Source: Pseudomonadota bacterium (lineage in GTDB: Bacteria; Pseudomonadota; Gammaproteobacteria; Burkholderiales; Burkholderiaceae_B). From it: a DNA stretch of 64,000 bases. The DNA is taken from the NCBI GenBank assembly GCA_023440825.1, contig JAEXRL010000011.1, positions 62,001 to 126,000 of the forward strand, read 5' to 3'. Below are positions 35,065 through 43,713 of this stretch, piece after piece (positions within the stretch are counted from its first letter, which is position 1; every line of letters begins with the position of its first letter). The notes below the pieces were generated by a model. The model was given only the letters and a program-made list of their open reading frames with translations. It did not search any database and was not told the DNA's origin. Made by a program: the position numbers and the translations under genes.

Positions 35065-35649
35065 ATGCCAACACTGAACTTAACATCCCAAGAGCGTAGC
35101 GCCTTACGCGCGGCAGCCCACTCATTACGACCCATCGTCATTATCGGCGAAAAAGGTTTGAGTGATGCTGTGCTCAAAGAAATAACAATACACTTACACG
35201 CCCACCAGCTTATCAAGATTCGGGTTACTGGCGATGATCGAGACTCGCGAGTACAAACTATGACACAAATCTGCGATGCGCTGGATGCAGCTCCTATTCA
35301 CCATCTGGGCAAAATACTGACCATATACAAGCCTAACCCAGATAAGCCACACGTACTTGCTGTACCCGACGAGGAACCCACTCGTGCCGTGCGCCGCGCG
35401 TCCGAGCCCTACACGCCTAAAAAGCTGGCGGCATCCGGGCAACAACGCACACGCGACACTGAACGCGCACGACGAGCACAGTTTAAAGCCGAGAAAAAAC
35501 AGGATGAGGCACAACGAGCAGTACCCAAGGCACAGCAAAAATTTGCCGCGGTGAAGCCTGTTGCACCCCGTAGTGCCAGCCGACGTCCTAGCAGCGCCTT
35601 ATCACTCAAGGCAGGTGCCCGCCGCCGACAAGGCTCTGGTGGCTACTAA
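35065..35649 (+). CDS. yhbY: CRS1/YhbY-type RNA-binding protein with long basic C-terminal tail
   Basis: Ribosome-associated RNA-binding protein. From ATG 35065 it has 194 residues. The CRM domain fills the first ~95: LTSQERSALRAAAHSLRPIVIIGEKGLSDAVLKEI contains the conserved GxxG-like loop (GEKG), then LIKIRVTGDDRD and GKILTIYKPNP. The remaining ~100 residues are Lys/Arg/Ala/Gln-rich, low-complexity and probably disordered. E. coli YhbY is about 97 aa, so the tail is an extension. It is divergent from rlmE. Confidence 0.88.
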   Translation: MPTLNLTSQERSALRAAAHSLRPIVIIGEKGLSDAVLKEITIHLHAHQLIKIRVTGDDRDSRVQTMTQICDALDAAPIHHLGKILTIYKPNPDKPHVLAVPDEEPTRAVRRASEPYTPKKLAASGQQRTRDTERARRAQFKAEKKQDEAQRAVPKAQQKFAAVKPVAPRSASRRPSSALSLKAGARRRQGSGGY

Positions 35650-35739
35650 CAGGCAGTCATTATAACCGCCTGTTACAGCGCACTGCACACATTCACCGGT
35701 ATATCAATCTGGTGAATGTGCCCGCCACATTATGGCGGG
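35647..35739. terminator. Cluster of three hairpins between convergent yhbY and greA
   Basis: Hairpin 1: TAACAGGC (35647-35654) with GCCTGTTA (35668-35675). Hairpin 2: CACATTCACC (35688-35697) with GGTGAATGTG (35711-35720). Hairpin 3: CCCGCCA (35721-35727) with TGGCGGG. None has a long T-run. Together they probably separate the two converging transcripts. Confidence 0.65.
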
Positions 35740-35743
35740 TACT

Positions 35744-36223
35744 TTACTTGTAGCTGATACTGACAATCTCGTACTCACGTACGCCAGCAGGTGCCTGCAC
35801 CTCAACTACATCCCCTTCATACTTGCCAATTAAGGCGCGTCCAACGGGACTAGAAACTGAAATCAGATTATTACGGATATCTGACTCCACATCGCCCACA
35901 ATTTGATAGGTCAGGGTATTACCGGAATCTAGATCTTCGATCTCAACCGTCGCACCAAACACGATACGCCCATCGGCAGTATCCAGTGCAAGAGGATCAA
36001 TCAGTTGAGCATTTGAGAGCACGCCCTCAAGCTCATTAATTCTACCTTCCACAAAGCCCTGACGCTCACGCGCGGCATCATACTCGGCATTCTCGGATAA
36101 GTCGCCCTGGGCACGCGCCTCGGCTATAGCAGTAATCACTGCAGGACGCTCTACTGTTTTAAGGCGCTGCAATTCAGCTTGCAAGCGTTCAGCACCACGC
36201 ACGGTCAATGGAATTCCAGACAT
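35744..36223 (-). CDS. greA: Transcription elongation factor GreA
   Basis: Rescues stalled RNA polymerase by stimulating RNA cleavage. 159 residues. The N-terminal coiled coil includes RLQAELQRLKTVERPAVI and the tip acidic residues in AQGDLSENAEYDAAREQ-like sequence; here it reads GDLSENAEYDAARERQGFVEGRI. The C-terminal globular domain ends GVREYEIVSISY. Its leader carries a hairpin at about 36249-36266 (CGCTCC/GGAGCG). The usual carB-greA adjacency is interrupted by the four genes at 36481-40396. Confidence 0.97.
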   Translation of the reverse strand: MSGIPLTVRGAERLQAELQRLKTVERPAVITAIAEARAQGDLSENAEYDAARERQGFVEGRINELEGVLSNAQLIDPLALDTADGRIVFGATVEIEDLDSGNTLTYQIVGDVESDIRNNLISVSSPVGRALIGKYEGDVVEVQAPAGVREYEIVSISYK

Positions 36224-36355
36224 ATTATTCCTGAAAACAAGATAAAAGACGCTCCACGTTGGGAGCGCCTGATAGATATTTTGAAGGTAAGGGGCCGATG
36301 CCCTTTGCTATTTTTATTGGTTATACAGTAGCTATACAGAATGAGCACCGAACCA

Positions 36356-36383
36356 AATAAAAGCCCCGTGTGAAACCGGAGCT
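36356..36383 (-). terminator. Rho-independent terminator of the uracil permease gene
   Basis: On the minus strand, AGCTCCG and CGGGGCT (36383-36377 and 36368-36362) pair over 7 bp with one G-U and an 8-nt loop, followed by TTTTATT. It lies about 100 nt beyond the permease stop codon. Confidence 0.7.
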
Positions 36384-36480
36384 GTTGAGTATATTGTGCG
36401 CAAAGTATTAAAAAATAGCAAGACCCATGTCGACAAGGAAAGCGAACACAGTATTGGCTCTCCCTGTTTTTTGATCTGAA

Positions 36481-37809
36481 TCAGGCTACAGCCTTGGCAT
36501 TGCGTCCACGTAACAAAGCATATAACAAAATGGCACCAAACGTAGCACAACCTATGCCATCTAGCTTGAATACGCCCAGCTCCAGGCTGAAGTTACCGCC
36601 GCCTATAACCAAAGTCACCGCAGCAACGAGCAGGTTACGATTGTCGCTAAAGTCCACCTGATTCACGACCCAGATACGCGCACCCGCAATCGCAATTAAG
36701 CCGAATACCACTACTGACATTCCGCCCAGCACCGGCCCTGGGATCATTTGAATCACGGCACCAAACTTAGGCGAAAAACCCAAGTAAATAGCAATACATG
36801 CTGCGAGCGCAAAGATCAGCGTGGAGTAAATACGGGTAGCCGCCATCACACCGATATTTTCAGCGTATGTCGTGACGCCCGTGCCACCCACCGAGCCTGC
36901 CACCATCGTCGCTATCCCATCGCCTACAAAAGCGCGCCCCAGGTAAGAGTCCAGATCTTTGCCCGTCATGGCACTGACCGCTTTAATATGCCCCAGGTTT
37001 TCTGCCACCAATATAATGGCCACCGGCACGATGACCGTCATGGCGTGCACATCGAAGGTGGGCGTATGAAAACTAGGCAAACCTAACCAGCTGGCTTGAC
37101 GTACAGCGGTGAAATCCATGGCTGCACCTAAATGCAAGACATTGGCAAAAAACCAGTACAACACGCAAGCCAGGATCAAACCTACTAAAATAAGCAAGCG
37201 CTGCACCACACCGCGCGTGTACACAGCTACCCCACCCACACACAGAATGGTCATGAGAGCCATCATGGCCTCAAACGTTGAGCTACCCATAGCACCCTTA
37301 GCCGCTAACGGTGCCAAGTTCAAACCAATCACCGCTACGATAGAGCCCGTGACCACAGGAGGCATCCAGCGATTAATTAAGCGCACTGCCCCACCATGAC
37401 TGCGCGCATTACTGATCCAGACTAGTGCACCAATGAGCGTGTAGACCAGACCACACACAATGATGGCACCTAAGGCCACACCAATATTAGGATTAGGCCC
37501 GGAACCCGCATAGCCGGTGACCGCAATTACTCCACCAATAAACGCAAAGCTAGAACCAAGGTAGCTAGGCACGCGGCCGCGCACAAAGAGGAAAAATATT
37601 AAGGTACCTATTCCTGACATTAATATTGCCAGGTTGGGGTCAAAGCCCATCAATATAGGAGCCAGTATTGTGGACCCAAACATGGCCACCACATGCTGCG
37701 CACCCATGGCGATGTTTTGCGTTGTACTCAGACATTCATCGGGTTGCACTACAGCTCCAGGCTGAAGGCTATTGACTCGCCGCCAACGAGGAAAAAATGA
37801 TTCAGACAT
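36481..37809 (-). CDS. NCS2-family uracil/xanthine permease (UraA/RutG-like)
   Basis: Inner-membrane H+ symporter for a nucleobase, probably uracil. 442 residues with about 14 helices. The family region AENLGHIKAVSAMTGKDLDSYLGRAFVGDGIATMVAG matches the UraA-type His/Glu pocket, and TYAENIGVMAATRIYST is the NCS2 signature. RutG and UraA are hard to separate by eye. It may be functionally linked to the nearby carAB (pyrimidine synthesis), but it is a separate unit with its own terminator. It is divergent from the phosphatase gene. Confidence 0.88.
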   Translation of the reverse strand: MSESFFPRWRRVNSLQPGAVVQPDECLSTTQNIAMGAQHVVAMFGSTILAPILMGFDPNLAILMSGIGTLIFFLFVRGRVPSYLGSSFAFIGGVIAVTGYAGSGPNPNIGVALGAIIVCGLVYTLIGALVWISNARSHGGAVRLINRWMPPVVTGSIVAVIGLNLAPLAAKGAMGSSTFEAMMALMTILCVGGVAVYTRGVVQRLLILVGLILACVLYWFFANVLHLGAAMDFTAVRQASWLGLPSFHTPTFDVHAMTVIVPVAIILVAENLGHIKAVSAMTGKDLDSYLGRAFVGDGIATMVAGSVGGTGVTTYAENIGVMAATRIYSTLIFALAACIAIYLGFSPKFGAVIQMIPGPVLGGMSVVVFGLIAIAGARIWVVNQVDFSDNRNLLVAAVTLVIGGGNFSLELGVFKLDGIGCATFGAILLYALLRGRNAKAVA

Positions 37810-38050
37810 AGGTCTATCCAGAGGTGGGCAAACTCATAAAGCAACTACCGGTCAGCTTGGAGCCCAGGGCAAGCCAACCTGCTTTCTCACAGCGCCATAT
37901 TTTAGACATTAAGTGCCTCAAAACACTGAAATCAGGGGTAAACACGGCACAGCAAAGCCAATGTCAAATACATACGTTACATTCCTACTACAATACACCT
38001 ATCCATTTGGGTGTTCGCACCCAAACCAACCTAGCATTAAGCAACGCACC

Positions 38051-38686
38051 ATGACTACTCAATTTTATTTGATTCGCCACGGCGAGACCGCTTGGAATGC
38101 CGAGAAAAAGCTGCAAGGCTGGCAAGACATCGCCCTGAACGAAACCGGCTTACAACAAGCAGAAAGCCTACAAGACTATTTAGCTTCTGAGACTTTTACC
38201 GCACACATAGACCGTTTGATCAGTAGTGATCTGAGGCGTGCAGCAGACACGGCCCGCATCGCCACTCGCCACTGGGGCTTACCCATAGAAATGACAGAGA
38301 GCCTGCGCGAACGCGGCTTTGGTATTGCTGAAGGTCAAAGTTGGGCTGCGGTAGGACAACCCGATCAGCCTAGCGATAAGAACGCAGATATTGATGCCAG
38401 TCCGCAAGGGGGTGAATCCTTACGTGTCTTTCAAGCGCGCGTATTAAGTGCCTTCGAAGAGCTCGCCGCCAAACATCGAGGCCTGAACCTTATGGTCTTT
38501 GCCCATGGCGGTGTGATTGATCAGGTGTGGCGTAAGCTTAATCAGCTTAGCCTGTGGGAGCCACGTACCCAAACCATATTCAATACCAGCATCAATCACT
38601 TCAGTATCGACCCACAGGGTACATGGACGATTGAACACTGGGGGCAACTGCCTCATTTAGATACTGCACTGGACGAAGCCCCCTAA
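38051..38686 (+). CDS. Histidine phosphatase family protein (phosphoglycerate-mutase-like)
   Basis: 211 residues from ATG 38051; the frame is open upstream without homology. The catalytic LIRHGETAWN is at residues 7-16, with the second His in MVFAHGGVIDQVW. The Arg and Glu of the pocket are in SSDLRRAADTARI and LRERGFGIAEGQSW. This is the GpmB/CobC/PhoE-like branch; the true substrate cannot be read. Convergent with the SDR gene (14 bp between stops). Confidence 0.87.
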   Translation: MTTQFYLIRHGETAWNAEKKLQGWQDIALNETGLQQAESLQDYLASETFTAHIDRLISSDLRRAADTARIATRHWGLPIEMTESLRERGFGIAEGQSWAAVGQPDQPSDKNADIDASPQGGESLRVFQARVLSAFEELAAKHRGLNLMVFAHGGVIDQVWRKLNQLSLWEPRTQTIFNTSINHFSIDPQGTWTIEHWGQLPHLDTALDEAP

Positions 38687-38700
38687 CCGAACAACTGGCT

Positions 38701-39474
38701 TTACTTCTGGGGGTACTGCCTGGGCTTGCGCGGAGCGCCGCGCGCCAGCCTGTCATACACACAGTTAGGTAACAGGCGCATTAATTTGCCGACTATCCCC
38801 ATAGGCCAGGGAATCACGACATAGCTCTTACCGCTCTCAATATGCCTCTGGGCACGCTTGGCGAACTCATCGGCAGGCAATAAAAAAGGCATGCTATAAG
38901 GATTTTTAGCAGTCATAGCCGTGCGTATATACCCGGGTGATATCGTAACTACCCGTACCCCGTACTCATGCAGCTCCAGACGCAGACTTTCGCAATACGC
39001 TATAACAGCGGCTTTAGAGGCACTGTAGGCACCGGCTCCCGGCAAGCCACGTATCCCTGCCACGCTGGCAATGCCAACCAAGGTACCAAACCCCTGGTTT
39101 CGCATGGCTGGCACGAAAGCTTCAAAAGTCGCCCACATGCCCATGACATTCGTCTGTATAACACGCTCAGCGACTTCGTAGTCACTAAGCTCTTGAGTCA
39201 GAACACCCACGCTGATGCCAGCACTGGCAATCACAACATCAATGCGCCCCTGTGTACGTTGCAAAAAATCCGTGGCGGCCTCGTGCACAGCCTGGCGATC
39301 GCACACATCTGCCACATAAATATGCGACGTAGTACCTAGCTCTTCGGCTAGCTGCTGCAAGGAGTCTTGCCGTCGGCCTAACAAGCCCAAGGTAAAGCCT
39401 TGCATTGCATAGGCATGCGCTAAGGCCCGACCTAAGCCACTACTCGCACCGGTAATAAAAACTGTTTTTGACAT
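38701..39474 (-). CDS. Short-chain dehydrogenase/reductase (SDR)
   Basis: 257 residues, classical SDR. The NAD(P)-binding motif is TGASSGLGRALA at residue 8, followed by ASAGIS, the catalytic Ser in IASVAGIRG and YSASKAA with the catalytic Tyr/Lys. The basic residue GRRQD after strand 2 suggests NADP preference. Its C-terminal ~30 residues are basic and moderately hydrophobic, so it may be membrane-associated. It starts 25 bp after the LpxO-like gene and is probably cotranscribed. Substrate unknown. Confidence 0.9.
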   Translation of the reverse strand: MSKTVFITGASSGLGRALAHAYAMQGFTLGLLGRRQDSLQQLAEELGTTSHIYVADVCDRQAVHEAATDFLQRTQGRIDVVIASAGISVGVLTQELSDYEVAERVIQTNVMGMWATFEAFVPAMRNQGFGTLVGIASVAGIRGLPGAGAYSASKAAVIAYCESLRLELHEYGVRVVTISPGYIRTAMTAKNPYSMPFLLPADEFAKRAQRHIESGKSYVVIPWPMGIVGKLMRLLPNCVYDRLARGAPRKPRQYPQK

Positions 39475-39499
39475 AGAGCAAGACCTAGTCGTGGTGTGT

Positions 39500-40396
39500 C
39501 TACAAGAATATCCAGGCCAGGATTAGCGCCACCAAGGCCCACTTCAAGATGTAGTAGACAGTTTGATTTTTACGCTTAATGGCTTTACCCAAACGCCTGA
39601 ATGCATAAACCCCACCAAAAATACGGTTAATGCCACCGGTGCTGTCCCCTTCCTGATTAGGCGCCGCCGCTGCCCGCAACAAGAATCCCCCGATGACATG
39701 ATTCACCGCTTGCGCCCAACGATAACGCATGGGACGTTCGATATCAGCAAAAAATATGACTCGATTCTGTTCAGTTTTATTCTGCGCATAATGAATATAC
39801 GTCTCATCGAACATGACGGCTTCGCCATCACGCCAGAAGTAACGCTCACCATCTACTTCAATAAAGCAGTCGGGGCTATTAGGTGTCATTAAGCCCAGAT
39901 GAAACCGTAGTGAGCCCGCGTAAGGATCACGGTGACTGGGCAATTTACTGCCCGGTGGTAATGATGTAAACATTGCAGCTTTAATGCTGGGAATATCAGC
40001 CACCAAAGAGGTAGTGACTGGACAGTATTGCTGTGCCGAGGGATGTTTAGCGCCATACCACTTTAGGTAGAATCGCGTCCAACCTGTTTTGAAAAAAGAG
40101 TTAAAGCCTGCATCATCGTACTTATCCGATGCTTTAATATGCCCGTCACCGAACAAGCGTTGCGCTTCTTGTCGAATATCCTCACTGCGCTCAAGCAATA
40201 CTTGCAGCTCAGGAAAATCCTTCAAATCTAGATACGGTTTATTAGGCACGGCACTAAATGCGTACATGAAGCAATTCAGTGGCGCAAAAAAACTGGAGTG
40301 ATCTAAGGCCTGACGTGAGAAGCGGTGACGTACCCGCCCACGATAATGCACGACCACAGAGCACGCGATAAAAATTGCTAAAATCAACCACTTCAC
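39500..40396 (-). CDS. lpxO: LpxO-like lipid A Fe(II)/2-oxoglutarate hydroxylase
   Basis: Aspartyl/asparaginyl beta-hydroxylase-fold protein, 298 residues. LpxO makes the 2-hydroxymyristate of lipid A. The start is GTG 40396, supported by GGAG 6-7 nt upstream. An N-terminal helix (1-18) anchors it, and a C-terminal helix (ILKWALVALILAWIFL) is also present. Metal and cosubstrate residues are visible in LPSHRDPYAGSLRFHLGL (HxD) and ETYIHYAQNKTEQNRVIFF (distal His, Arg). It follows the carB terminator, so it starts a new unit with the SDR. Confidence 0.85.
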   Translation of the reverse strand: MKWLILAIFIACSVVVHYRGRVRHRFSRQALDHSSFFAPLNCFMYAFSAVPNKPYLDLKDFPELQVLLERSEDIRQEAQRLFGDGHIKASDKYDDAGFNSFFKTGWTRFYLKWYGAKHPSAQQYCPVTTSLVADIPSIKAAMFTSLPPGSKLPSHRDPYAGSLRFHLGLMTPNSPDCFIEVDGERYFWRDGEAVMFDETYIHYAQNKTEQNRVIFFADIERPMRYRWAQAVNHVIGGFLLRAAAAPNQEGDSTGGINRIFGGVYAFRRLGKAIKRKNQTVYYILKWALVALILAWIFL

Positions 40397-40408
40397 AGTG
40401 AGATCTCC

Positions 40409-40439
40409 AAAAAAAAGCGCACCTATAAAAAGTGCGCTT
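40409..40439 (-). terminator. Rho-independent terminator of carAB
   Basis: On the minus strand AAGCGCAC (40439-40432) pairs with GTGCGCTT (40422-40415), followed by a run of eight T. It begins 24 bp after the carB stop and ends 13 bp before the lpxO start codon. Confidence 0.92.
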
Positions 40440-40462
40440 CGAGTAGGAATACCAGATTAGGT

Positions 40463-43400
40463 TTATGCTAAGGACGCATGTAAGTCCTGCAGAGCATATA
40501 CCTTCAAGCCTTCCCCATCGCGCAAGTACTGTAGCCCCTGAACAGCAGCCTGAGCACCAGCAATGGTCGTATAGTAAGCCAGATTAGCCGCTAGCGCATG
40601 AGTACGAATTGTACGGGAATCAGCGATAGCATTACGCCTGTCTTCTACTGTATTAATAACCAAAGCAATCTCGCCATTTTTCATCATATCAACGATATGC
40701 GGGCGCCCTTCGGTTACCTTGTTAACAATTTGTACGGCAATCCCAGCTTGCTGAATAGCGGCTGCTGTACCCCGCGTTGCCACCAACTTAAAGCCCAGCG
40801 AGACCAAAACCCGAGCCACTTCTTTGGCGGCGTCTTTGTCCTGATCACGCACACTTAAGAACGCCAGACCACCTTCAGGCAAACGCACACTGGCTGCCAT
40901 TTGCGACTTCACAAAGGCTTCGGCAAACGAGGTACCCACACCCATGACCTCACCCGTGGACTTCATTTCTGGTCCAAGTATGGTGTCTACGCCTGGGAAT
41001 TTCACGAATGGGAATACAGCCTCTTTGACGCAGTAATAGCTCAACTTGACCTCGTCATGCACACCTTGCTCGTCTAGGCTACGCCCAGCCATTACACGCG
41101 CAGCGATCTTAGCCAATTGCATGCCAGTAGCCTTGGACACAAAAGGCACAGTACGAGAAGCCCGTGGATTGACTTCCAGCACGTAAACATCACCATTTTG
41201 TATCGCGAACTGTACGTTCATTAAACCTTTAACGTTCAGGGCCTTGGCCATGAGTGCTGTTTGACGTTTGATTTCAGCGACCGCTTCCTCAGATAAGGAA
41301 TAAGGGGGCAGACTGCATGCGGAGTCACCGGAGTGCACACCAGCTTGCTCAATATGCTCCATCACACCGGCCACATAAACACGCTCACCGTCGGATAAGC
41401 AGTCTACGTCGACCTCTGTCGCATTATTCAAAAAGTGATCCAGCAGCACCGGCGAGTCGTTACTTACCTTTACGGCATCACGCATGTAACGCTCAAGGTC
41501 TGCCTGCTCGTGGACAATTTCCATTGCCCGGCCACCCAGTACATAACTAGGACGCACAACCAGCGGATAGGCAATTTCTGCTGCCAGAGCCAACGCTTCA
41601 CCCTCGGTACGCGCAGTACGGTTAGGCGGCTGGCGTAAGCCCAGCTTGTTCAAGAGCTTTTGGAAACGCTCACGATCCTCGGCCACATCAATAGATTCAG
41701 GGCTAGTACCAATAATCGGCACACCATTCGCCTCAAGGGCACGAGCCAGCTTGAGAGGAGTTTGCCCACCATATTGAACGATCGTACCAACTGGTTTTTC
41801 CAGATGCACAATCTCCAGTACGTCTTCCAAAGTGAGCGGCTCGAAATACAGGCGGTCAGAGGTGTCGTAATCTGTGGAAACAGTTTCCGGATTACAGTTC
41901 ACCATAATGGTTTCGTAACCATCTTCGCGCAAGGCCAGAGCTGCGTGTACGCAGCAGTAATCGAACTCAATACCCTGACCGATACGGTTGGGGCCACCCC
42001 CCAAGACAATGATTTTTTTCTTGTCTGTGGGGCGAGATTCACACTCTTCCTCGTACGTCGAGTACATATATGCGGTACTGGTGGAGAACTCGGCTGCGCA
42101 TGTGTCAACTCGCTTATACACTGGGCGTATATTGAGTTGATGGCGCAGCTTACGTACTTCGGACTCTACGGTATCCAACAAAAATGCCAAGCGGCGATCC
42201 GAGAAACCACGACGTTTTAAACCAAACAAGGTTTGACGATCGAGGTCAGCCAACGTTTTTTGTTCCAGAGCCAGCTCGATGTCGACGATTTCTTTGATCT
42301 GCGCCAAGAACCAAGGATCAATTTTTGTCAGGCCATGAACCTCTTCAAGGCTCATGCCTTGCGCAAACGCATCACCCACATACCAGATACGTTCAGGACC
42401 GGGCTCACCTAGCTCGACCTGTAGCTTTTCACGATCTGTGGTTTTTTGATTCAGCCCATCCACACCCACTTCCAGGCCGCGCAAGGCTTTTTGGAAAGAC
42501 TCCTGAAAGGTACGACCTATGGCCATGACCTCGCCCACCGATTTCATCTGCGTAGTTAAACGCGAATCGGCCTGCGGGAATTTTTCAAAGGCAAAACGGG
42601 GAACTTTGGTCACGACATAGTCAATCGCAGGCTCGAATGAAGCAGGCGTGACACCACCGGTAATTTCGTTGGCAAGCTCGTCAAGGGTATAACCTACCGC
42701 TAAACGCGCCGCAATTTTGGCAATTGGAAAACCAGTTGCCTTGGAGGCCAGCGCAGAGGAACGTGACACGCGCGGGTTCATTTCAATCACAATCATGCGC
42801 CCGTTCTCAGGATTCACTGAGAACTGCACGTTGGAACCACCGGTATCCACACCAATTTCACGCAATACAGCAATCGATGCATTACGCATGATTTGGTATT
42901 CGCGGTCAGTCAGGGTTTGAGCAGGAGCCACGGTGATCGAGTCACCGGTATGCACACCCATGGGATCCAAGTTCTCAATGGAGCACACAATAATGCAGTT
43001 ATCGGCACTATCGCGCACCACTTCCATTTCGTACTCTTTCCAGCCCAGCAAAGACTCTTCAATGAGCAGCTCGCTGGTCGGAGAGGCTTCCAATCCGCGA
43101 CGGCAAATGGTCTCGAACTCTTCCGCGTTATACGCAATACCGCCACCTGTGCCGCCCAGGGTAAAGCTGGGGCGAATCACCACAGGAAAGCCTGAGGTAC
43201 CAATTTCCTGAGCGATTTGTTTCTGAACTTGCCAAGCCGCTTCCATCGTGTGGGCCACGCCGGACTTGGCTGACTCCAGACCGATAGAGGTCATGGCGTC
43301 TTTGAACTTTAAACGGTCTTCGGCTTTGTCAATGGCCTCAGCGTTGGCGCCAATCATTTCAACGCCGTATTTCTCCAGCACACCGTGCTGCACAAGATCC

Positions 43401-43699
43401 AGAGCGCAGTTCAGTGCCGTTTGCCCGCCCATGGTGGGCAATAAGGCATCGGGACGCTCTTTTTCGATAATTTTTTCTACTGCCTGCCAGGTGATGGGCT
43501 CGATGTATATAACGTCGGCCGTTTCCGGATCAGTCATGATGGTGGCAGGGTTACTGTTCACCAAAATAGTGCGGAAGCCATCTGCCTTCAAGGCTTTACA
43601 AGCTTGAGCTCCGGAATAATCAAATTCGCAGGCCTGGCCAATAATGATGGGACCTGCCCCAATAATAAGTATGCTTTGTATGTCTGTACGCTTTGGCAT
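40463..43699 (-). CDS. carB: Carbamoyl-phosphate synthase large subunit
   Basis: Makes carbamoyl phosphate for arginine and pyrimidines, with CarA supplying ammonia. 1,078 residues, the full double-ATP-grasp protein. The first half begins MPKRTDIQSILIIGAGPIIIGQACEFDYSGAQ and the second carries the duplicate KKIIVLGGGPNRIGQGIEFDYCCVH near residue 558. The Gly-rich loop SFTLGGTGGGIAYN lies in the first ATP-grasp, and the MGS-like allosteric domain starts near residue 940. It follows carA after 14 bp. Confidence 0.98.
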   Translation of the reverse strand: MPKRTDIQSILIIGAGPIIIGQACEFDYSGAQACKALKADGFRTILVNSNPATIMTDPETADVIYIEPITWQAVEKIIEKERPDALLPTMGGQTALNCALDLVQHGVLEKYGVEMIGANAEAIDKAEDRLKFKDAMTSIGLESAKSGVAHTMEAAWQVQKQIAQEIGTSGFPVVIRPSFTLGGTGGGIAYNAEEFETICRRGLEASPTSELLIEESLLGWKEYEMEVVRDSADNCIIVCSIENLDPMGVHTGDSITVAPAQTLTDREYQIMRNASIAVLREIGVDTGGSNVQFSVNPENGRMIVIEMNPRVSRSSALASKATGFPIAKIAARLAVGYTLDELANEITGGVTPASFEPAIDYVVTKVPRFAFEKFPQADSRLTTQMKSVGEVMAIGRTFQESFQKALRGLEVGVDGLNQKTTDREKLQVELGEPGPERIWYVGDAFAQGMSLEEVHGLTKIDPWFLAQIKEIVDIELALEQKTLADLDRQTLFGLKRRGFSDRRLAFLLDTVESEVRKLRHQLNIRPVYKRVDTCAAEFSTSTAYMYSTYEEECESRPTDKKKIIVLGGGPNRIGQGIEFDYCCVHAALALREDGYETIMVNCNPETVSTDYDTSDRLYFEPLTLEDVLEIVHLEKPVGTIVQYGGQTPLKLARALEANGVPIIGTSPESIDVAEDRERFQKLLNKLGLRQPPNRTARTEGEALALAAEIAYPLVVRPSYVLGGRAMEIVHEQADLERYMRDAVKVSNDSPVLLDHFLNNATEVDVDCLSDGERVYVAGVMEHIEQAGVHSGDSACSLPPYSLSEEAVAEIKRQTALMAKALNVKGLMNVQFAIQNGDVYVLEVNPRASRTVPFVSKATGMQLAKIAARVMAGRSLDEQGVHDEVKLSYYCVKEAVFPFVKFPGVDTILGPEMKSTGEVMGVGTSFAEAFVKSQMAASVRLPEGGLAFLSVRDQDKDAAKEVARVLVSLGFKLVATRGTAAAIQQAGIAVQIVNKVTEGRPHIVDMMKNGEIALVINTVEDRRNAIADSRTIRTHALAANLAYYTTIAGAQAAVQGLQYLRDGEGLKVYALQDLHASLA

Positions 43700-43713
43700 G
43701 GTGCAAGTATGTC

